Source of the DNA: Olsenella uli
GTDB taxonomy: Bacteria; Actinomycetota; Coriobacteriia; Coriobacteriales; Atopobiaceae
Length of the DNA: 64,000 bases
Direction of reading: 5' to 3'
NCBI RefSeq assembly: GCF_016899935.1
Contig: NZ_JACJJK010000007.1
Coordinates: 1-64,000, forward strand
Program-made: the position numbers and the translations under genes
Part shown: positions 60,074 through 64,000 of the stretch, one piece after another
How the letters are laid out: each line of letters opens with the position of its first letter
Numbering within the stretch: position 1 is the stretch's first letter
Notes under the pieces: model-generated
Seen by the model: only the letters and a program-made list of their open reading frames with translations
What the model was told of the DNA's origin: nothing
Database searches by the model: none

Positions 60074-60397
60074 GGCACGTCCCTTCTTCGGCGCTGCGCT
60101 TTTACGCCCATCATACACGGCGATGATTTCCGCTTCGAAACATGCCGACGTTCTGCAAAACGACCGCTCGTGTGATGGTCGGGCGCTCCGGACGGCAAAA
60201 CCCTTCTTCGTGTGATAGGTTTTCCGGCCCCCGGCCGGAACCCCTCTGACAAAGCCCCAGTTGAGTCCATAGAGTATTGAACCTATTGTCCGTTTTGGGC
60301 GTTTTTTCTATCACACGAAGGAGGGTTTTGCATCTGCAACGGCCTCTCCATCACACGAGCGGCCGTTTTGCAGGATCGGACGCCGGAACGTCTGCTC
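60074..60397. other. Intergenic region with fourfold repeat, upstream of thrH
   Basis: 324 bases without a gene. It contains two ~25-bp units as direct copies followed by their two inverted copies (60153-60373) around an 89-base centre, and a GGCCGG palindrome in the centre. The promoter of the thrH operon must be here. Confidence 0.6.
60153..60373. repeat. Four-copy repeat array arranged head-head/tail-tail
   Basis: Unit 1 60153-60178 and unit 2 60195-60218 read forward; unit 2' 60308-60331 and unit 1' 60348-60373 are their reverse complements (23/24 and 25/26 identical). Common core TGTGAT preceded by GCAAAAC. Spacers of 16 bases on both sides, centre of 89. Confidence 0.85.
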
Positions 60398-61327
60398 TCA
60401 GTCGAGACGCACGATCGCATGGGCGCACCAGACGCCGTCCGCGCGGCTCACCGTGAGCTCGCCGTCTCGCGCACGCACCAGCGACTCCACGATTCGCATC
60501 CCCCAGCCGTGCTCCGGAAGCATCCCCCCCTGTCGCTTTTCCTCCGCGATGTCATCAGGGGCGTAGGAGTTCTCGACGCGCACGGAGAGGAACCCGTGGC
60601 TCACCCGGACGACCGAGCGCACGAAGGCGTCCGCGCACCCGCACGTGCGAGCCGCCTCGATCGCGTTGTCCAGCAGGTTCGAGAGCAGGGCGCAGAGCTC
60701 CTCGTTGGGGAGGCCGAGGCGCTCCGGCAGCTCGCAGCGGCAGCGCCAGGCGATGCCGAGCTCGTCGCAACGCGTCGCCTTGGCGGAGAGCAGGGCCGCG
60801 GCGACGGGGTTCGCGCAGGGCACCCGTACCGGGGCAGCGGCTGGCTCGCCCTCCCGCAGCAGCTCGAGCGCGCGCCCCCGCTCGCCCCGCTCCAGCGCGT
60901 CCGCCACGGTCGCGAACAGGCTCGCCGCGCGCTCTCGCAGCTCGGACGCCTCGTTCCGCGCCCGAGCCAACGTGCGCAGGTGCTCGCGCTGTGCCGCGAC
61001 CTGCTCCTCCGCCGCGCGAGCGCGCCGGCGCGCTGCGTCCGCCCCCTCAGCCTCGACGAACGCCCGCACGACCATGACGTCGAGCACGGCGCAGGCCAGC
61101 GCGAGGAAGGCCACGACCAGCGCGCTCCCGTCCGAGATCGACCCCGCGCGCACCGCCGCATGGGCCAGGGCCACGACGGCCACCTGGCTCGCCGGGCAGA
61201 GCAGGCTTGCCAGACGTCGCCGCATCGAGAGCGGGCGCGCCGCCACCCACAGCGGCACCGCAAAGCATACGAGACCGATGCCAGCCACGAGCGAGGCGCC
61301 GGCGGCGAGCTCATGCACCCCGGTCAC
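60398..61327 (-). CDS. Sensor kinase with GHKL ATPase, degenerate H-box
   Basis: 309 residues from GTG 61327 (GGGAGG upstream; an alternative GTG is at 61318). Several membrane helices in the first ~100 residues, then a coiled coil with RARNEASELRERAASLF where an AgrC-type H-box would be, but the phospho-accepting His is replaced by Ala. The C-terminal ATPase has the N box LLSNLLDNAIEAART and the G box HGWGMRIVESLV. It probably supplies ATP-binding to the neighbouring partner. It is last in the signalling operon. Confidence 0.75.
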   Translation of the reverse strand: MTGVHELAAGASLVAGIGLVCFAVPLWVAARPLSMRRRLASLLCPASQVAVVALAHAAVRAGSISDGSALVVAFLALACAVLDVMVVRAFVEAEGADAARRRARAAEEQVAAQREHLRTLARARNEASELRERAASLFATVADALERGERGRALELLREGEPAAAPVRVPCANPVAAALLSAKATRCDELGIAWRCRCELPERLGLPNEELCALLSNLLDNAIEAARTCGCADAFVRSVVRVSHGFLSVRVENSYAPDDIAEEKRQGGMLPEHGWGMRIVESLVRARDGELTVSRADGVWCAHAIVRLD

Positions 61328-62204
61328 CGTCGCCCCTCCCGCCAGGACCCCACGCCCGGACCAGCCCGCGCGCGTATCCGGTCGCCTCGGCCTCGTCCCC
61401 CCGCTCGACGAGCGTGCACAGGACCTGGAGATGGTTGCGCACGTCATGGCGGAGCATTGCGGCCTCGGACAGGGCCTCCATCTCACGCCGGGCGCGATCG
61501 GCAAGCTCGTTGACGGCCAAGCCGAGTTCGCGCGCCCGCGCCAGCTCCCCCTCGCGCACGCGCAGTCGTCCCATCATGCGAAACATCTCCACGTCGGCGA
61601 GGGCGCACAGCAGGCAGACAGCCGTCGCAGCGGCGATCAGGGAGACCTCGCCGGGCGCATCGCGCAGGATGGCGTTGCCCAGGACAAGAAGCGCCACCGC
61701 CTGCGTGCCAAGAAACCCGACGAGCGTCCTCGTGCGTCCGCCCAGGCCAGCGCGCACGGGGCCGAGCTGGCGCACGAACGCCCGAAGCAGGAGCGACATG
61801 ACCAGCGCGGCGAGAAGCGACGACGCAACATGCGCGGGATAGCTCGCCCAGGACGCCGCGACCGACTGGGCCGCCGCGCCGCCCGTGAGCAGCATCCATA
61901 CCGAGGTGCCCACCATCTCGGCCGCTCGCACCGAAATGAGCAACAGGGACGCGGCGAGCACGCGATCCCGCAGGTCATCCGCATAGAGAAGGACCGGAAG
62001 CGCCACGCTCGCAACGATCGAGGTGACCCTCGTGTGCGCCGCCCCCACGACCAGAACCATCTGGAGCACGAGCACCACCTGAACCACGCTCAGGACGCGC
62101 GGCCAGCGGGGCGTCAGGATGGTGTCGAGAAACGCGTACGCCACCAGCAGCATCGGGACGAGCACGCCGCACACGCAGACGCTCTGGAACATCGGGACGG
62201 ACAA
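61311..62204 (-). CDS. Membrane sensor with AgrC-type H-box, no ATPase
   Basis: 297 residues. About six membrane helices (residues 1-200) resemble peptide-sensing AgrC-type receptors. A helix with MLRHDVRNHLQVLCTLVERGDEAEATGYARGL carries the His-box L-R-H-D-x-x-N-H-L. The chain ends about 15 residues later (GGRGDGDRGA) without a GHKL ATPase domain. It overlaps the next gene, which has the ATPase but no His. A divided kinase is the simplest reading. Confidence 0.75.
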   Translation of the reverse strand: MSVPMFQSVCVCGVLVPMLLVAYAFLDTILTPRWPRVLSVVQVVLVLQMVLVVGAAHTRVTSIVASVALPVLLYADDLRDRVLAASLLLISVRAAEMVGTSVWMLLTGGAAAQSVAASWASYPAHVASSLLAALVMSLLLRAFVRQLGPVRAGLGGRTRTLVGFLGTQAVALLVLGNAILRDAPGEVSLIAAATAVCLLCALADVEMFRMMGRLRVREGELARARELGLAVNELADRARREMEALSEAAMLRHDVRNHLQVLCTLVERGDEAEATGYARGLVRAWGPGGRGDGDRGA

Positions 62205-62210
62205 GGGACG

Positions 62211-62918
62211 CTAGCACCCCTCGCGAATCCGGTCGAACAGCGCCTCGCGCACGGAGGAGCGCCAACGGCGGCTCACGGGGACGGTCTCCCCCGACGCGAG
62301 CGTGACCGAGTCCGTCCCCAGGCGAATCACGCAGTCCAGGTTGACGGCATAGCTCTGATGGCAACGCACGAAGTTGGGCGGGAGCTGCCCCAGGATGTCC
62401 GAGAGCTTGGCGTAGGCTCGATGCGAGGCCGTACGCGCGTGAACGATCACGTTGCGTCGGTCGCTCTCCACGTAGAGGATGTCCTCGGGGCGGACGATGT
62501 CCGTGACGCGGTCGTGGCGCAGCATGAGCGGGGGCGCCGCGAGCGCGCTCGCGCGTCGGAGCGCCTGAGCGAGCGCCAGGCTCACGTCCCCCTGGTCGAG
62601 GGGCTTCTTGAGAAAGCTGGCGTGCCTCGTCGCATAGGCGCGCGTATGGAACTGGTCGTACCCGCTCACGTAGACGACCTGGGTGCACACGTCGACCCCA
62701 AGCCTCTCCACGAGGTCTATCCCGTTCTCCCCATCCAGGACCACGTCAAGAAAGAGCACGTCGGGCGCAGGGCTGTCCCGCAGATGCGCCTCCAGGGCGT
62801 CCGCCGAGAAGAACGTGGAGATCTGCGCCTCCACGCCGTCCGGGGTCCGTCGGAGCAGTCGCTCGAGCTCGTGCGCCTCCGTCTCGACGTCGTCGACTAT
62901 GACAATGGTGCAGCCCAT
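62211..62918 (-). CDS. LytTR-family response regulator
   Basis: 235 residues from ATG 62918 (CAGGGGG upstream). The receiver domain carries VIVDDVETEA (acidic pair), VLFLDVVLDGENGID (phospho-acceptor Asp) and VVYVSGYD. The LytTR DNA-binding domain contains DILYVESDRRNVIVHA, then NFVRCHQSYAVNLDCV and PVSRRW. This is the AgrA type that binds direct repeats. The gene opens the operon with the two sensors. Confidence 0.92.
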   Translation of the reverse strand: MGCTIVIVDDVETEAHELERLLRRTPDGVEAQISTFFSADALEAHLRDSPAPDVLFLDVVLDGENGIDLVERLGVDVCTQVVYVSGYDQFHTRAYATRHASFLKKPLDQGDVSLALAQALRRASALAAPPLMLRHDRVTDIVRPEDILYVESDRRNVIVHARTASHRAYAKLSDILGQLPPNFVRCHQSYAVNLDCVIRLGTDSVTLASGETVPVSRRWRSSVREALFDRIREGC

Positions 62919-63070
62919 CTGACCCCCTGCCTGAAATCGCAGGTTCAGTTTAGCCAGAACAGGCGCCAAGCTTTTCAGGTGAACCGGCCTTCGAGGTCCT
63001 TCTCGTCATATCTGGCGCGGTTGACGTAATAATTGGCATCCACGGCATCACGAGCGGGAGTCGCGTCACA
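62919..63070 (-). promoter_or_regulatory. Upstream region of the signalling operon
   Basis: Carries the promoter of the LytTR operon. No convincing LytTR direct-repeat pair or -35/-10 was seen. A palindrome around CGCAGGTTCAG near 62939 is short. No autoinducer-peptide gene is visible. Confidence 0.3.
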
Positions 63071-63073
63071 CAA

Positions 63074-63110
63074 GGAGCCCCCGACCTCCCATCGGAAGGT
63101 CGGGGGCTCC
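63074..63110 (-). terminator. Strong terminator after rpsJ
   Basis: GGAGCCCCCGACCT is perfectly complementary to AGGTCGGGGGCTCC (14 bp) with a 9-base loop; on the minus strand it is followed by TTGTGTG. It ends the str transcript and so separates rpsJ from rplC. Confidence 0.85.
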
Positions 63111-63133
63111 CCTGTGCTCAAAACCCTGCGGAC

Positions 63134-63442
63134 TTAGAGCTTGATCTCGATGTCCACGCCGGCCGGGAGGTCAAGGCGCATAAGCGAATCAACCGTGGCG
63201 GCAGCCGGGTCGAGGATGTCGATGAGGCGCTTGTGGGTGCGCATCTCGAACTGCTCGCGGGAGTCCTTGTCCTTGTGCGGCGAGCGGATGACCGTGTAGA
63301 GATTGCGCTCGGTGGGCAGGGGGATGGGGCCGGACACGCGGGCACCGGTCTTCTGAGCGGTGTCGACGATGAGCTTCGCGGACTGGTCAACGACCTCGTG
63401 GTCGTAGCCCTTGAGGCGAATCCTGATCTTCTGGCTTGACAC
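63134..63442 (-). CDS. rpsJ: 30S ribosomal protein S10
   Basis: 102 residues. [68 protein letters not shown]. Complete. Instead of leading the S10 operon it follows fusA and ends at a strong terminator, 4.5 kb from rplC. Confidence 0.97.
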   Translation of the reverse strand: MSSQKIRIRLKGYDHEVVDQSAKLIVDTAQKTGARVSGPIPLPTERNLYTVIRSPHKDKDSREQFEMRTHKRLIDILDPAAATVDSLMRLDLPAGVDIEIKL

Positions 63443-63481
63443 TGTGTACCTCCAAATGAGCTTGGGCTCGTGGTCGTTGAC

Positions 63482-64000
63482 TTAGGAAGCGCTTCCGCCG
63501 TTCTTGGCGACGATCTCGTCGCGAATGTTCTTCGGGACGGGCTCGTAGGAGTCGAACTGCATGGTGTAGCTCGCACGGCCCTGGGTCTGGGAGCGGAGGT
63601 CGGTGGCGTAGCCGAACATCTCGCCCAGCGGCACCTTGGCCTTGATGACCTTGGTGTCGCGACGGTCCTCCATGCCCTCGATCTTGCCGCGGCGGGAGGA
63701 GAGGTTGCCCATGACGTCGCCCATGTACTGCTCGGGCGTCTCGACCTCGACCTGCTCGACGGGCTCGAGGAGAATCGGGTCGGACTTCTTGAGGGCGTCC
63801 TTGATCGCCATGGAGCCGGCGATCTTGAAGGCGGCCTCGGAGGAGTCGACCTCGTGGTAGGAGCCGTCGATGAGCTTGACCTTGATGTCGACGACCGGGT
63901 AGCCGGCGATGACGCCACTCTCGAGCGCCTCCTGGATGCCCTTGTCGATGGAGGGGATGTACTCCTTCGGGATCACGCCGCCGACGATGGCGTTCTCGAA
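63482..64000 (-). CDS. fusA: Elongation factor G, C-terminal part (cut by window edge)
   Basis: The visible part is the last ~172 residues of [36 protein letters not shown], then [31 protein letters not shown] and [32 protein letters not shown], that is domains IV and V. The 5' part lies beyond 64000. No tuf gene lies between it and rpsJ. Confidence 0.96.
   Translation of the reverse strand, partial: FENAIVGGVIPKEYIPSIDKGIQEALESGVIAGYPVVDIKVKLIDGSYHEVDSSEAAFKIAGSMAIKDALKKSDPILLEPVEQVEVETPEQYMGDVMGNLSSRRGKIEGMEDRRDTKVIKAKVPLGEMFGYATDLRSQTQGRASYTMQFDSYEPVPKNIRDEIVAKNGGSAS

Noticed and set aside
60153-60373. Four repeats considered as a CRISPR or integron array
   Set aside because: Two copies are inverted, spacers are only 16 bases and no cas or integrase gene is near.
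60398-62204. The two sensor genes as a single frameshifted kinase
   Set aside because: The downstream gene has its own membrane segments and ribosome site, and its own degenerate H-box, so it is not a simple broken half.

Overview
The window comes from a GC-rich bacterium whose gene content and gene order (a TetR regulator beside oleate hydratase, the full S10-spc-alpha ribosomal block, a fused EcfA, LCP proteins) suggest a Coriobacteriia member, perhaps an Olsenella/Atopobiaceae relative. That placement is inference from gene content; no 16S rRNA is present. Interrupting the chromosome is a complete integrated element of about 23.2 kb with clearly lower GC. The left edge (1-5823) carries a tyrosine phosphatase, a TetR regulator, oleate hydratase (ohyA), an AT-richer patch with a small lipoprotein, and a YafQ/DinJ-type toxin-antitoxin pair.

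The element (5824-28998) is a siphovirus-type prophage integrated into the 3' end of guaA. A 14-bp direct repeat (5824-5837 and 28985-28998) marks both ends, and both copies preserve the last GuaA codons and a stop. Reading leftward from the tyrosine integrase it holds small regulators, a PD-(D/E)XK nuclease, terminase, portal, head, connector and tail genes, a collagen-like/LRR cassette, a tail chaperone pair with a frameshift arrangement, tape measure, Dit, Tal and fibre genes. Three small rightward genes lie at the far left end. I recognise no endolysin, replication gene or CI-like repressor. Two DNA-level signals are striking. The word CCAAGAG/CTCTTGG occurs about 65 times on both strands, in several reading frames and between genes, against about three expected; I noticed only one copy in the host flanks. 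Separately, a leader module (conserved GGGC-N18-20-GCCC box followed by an intrinsic terminator) is repeated in front of four genes.

From 28984 to 42831 the host continues with guaA, an LCP cell-wall ligase, ychF, a 4Fe-4S protein, three family-2 glycosyltransferases, a degenerate LCP protein, a metal permease, truA and the ecfT/ecfA energy-coupling module. From 42904 to 58612 runs the ribosomal superoperon (rplQ back to rplC, all on the minus strand), with secY, adk, map, infA and rpoA. It is interrupted between rplX and rplE by 430 bp holding a terminator-like hairpin and a long inverted repeat.

The right edge holds a phosphoglycerate-mutase-like phosphatase, a ThrH-like HAD phosphatase, a 221-bp block with four copies of a ~25-bp repeat in inverted array, and an Agr-like signalling operon. 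In that operon the kinase functions look divided between two membrane proteins (one with the phospho-acceptor histidine, one with the ATPase), followed by a LytTR regulator. Last come rpsJ and the 3' end of fusA, directly adjacent with no tuf between them.
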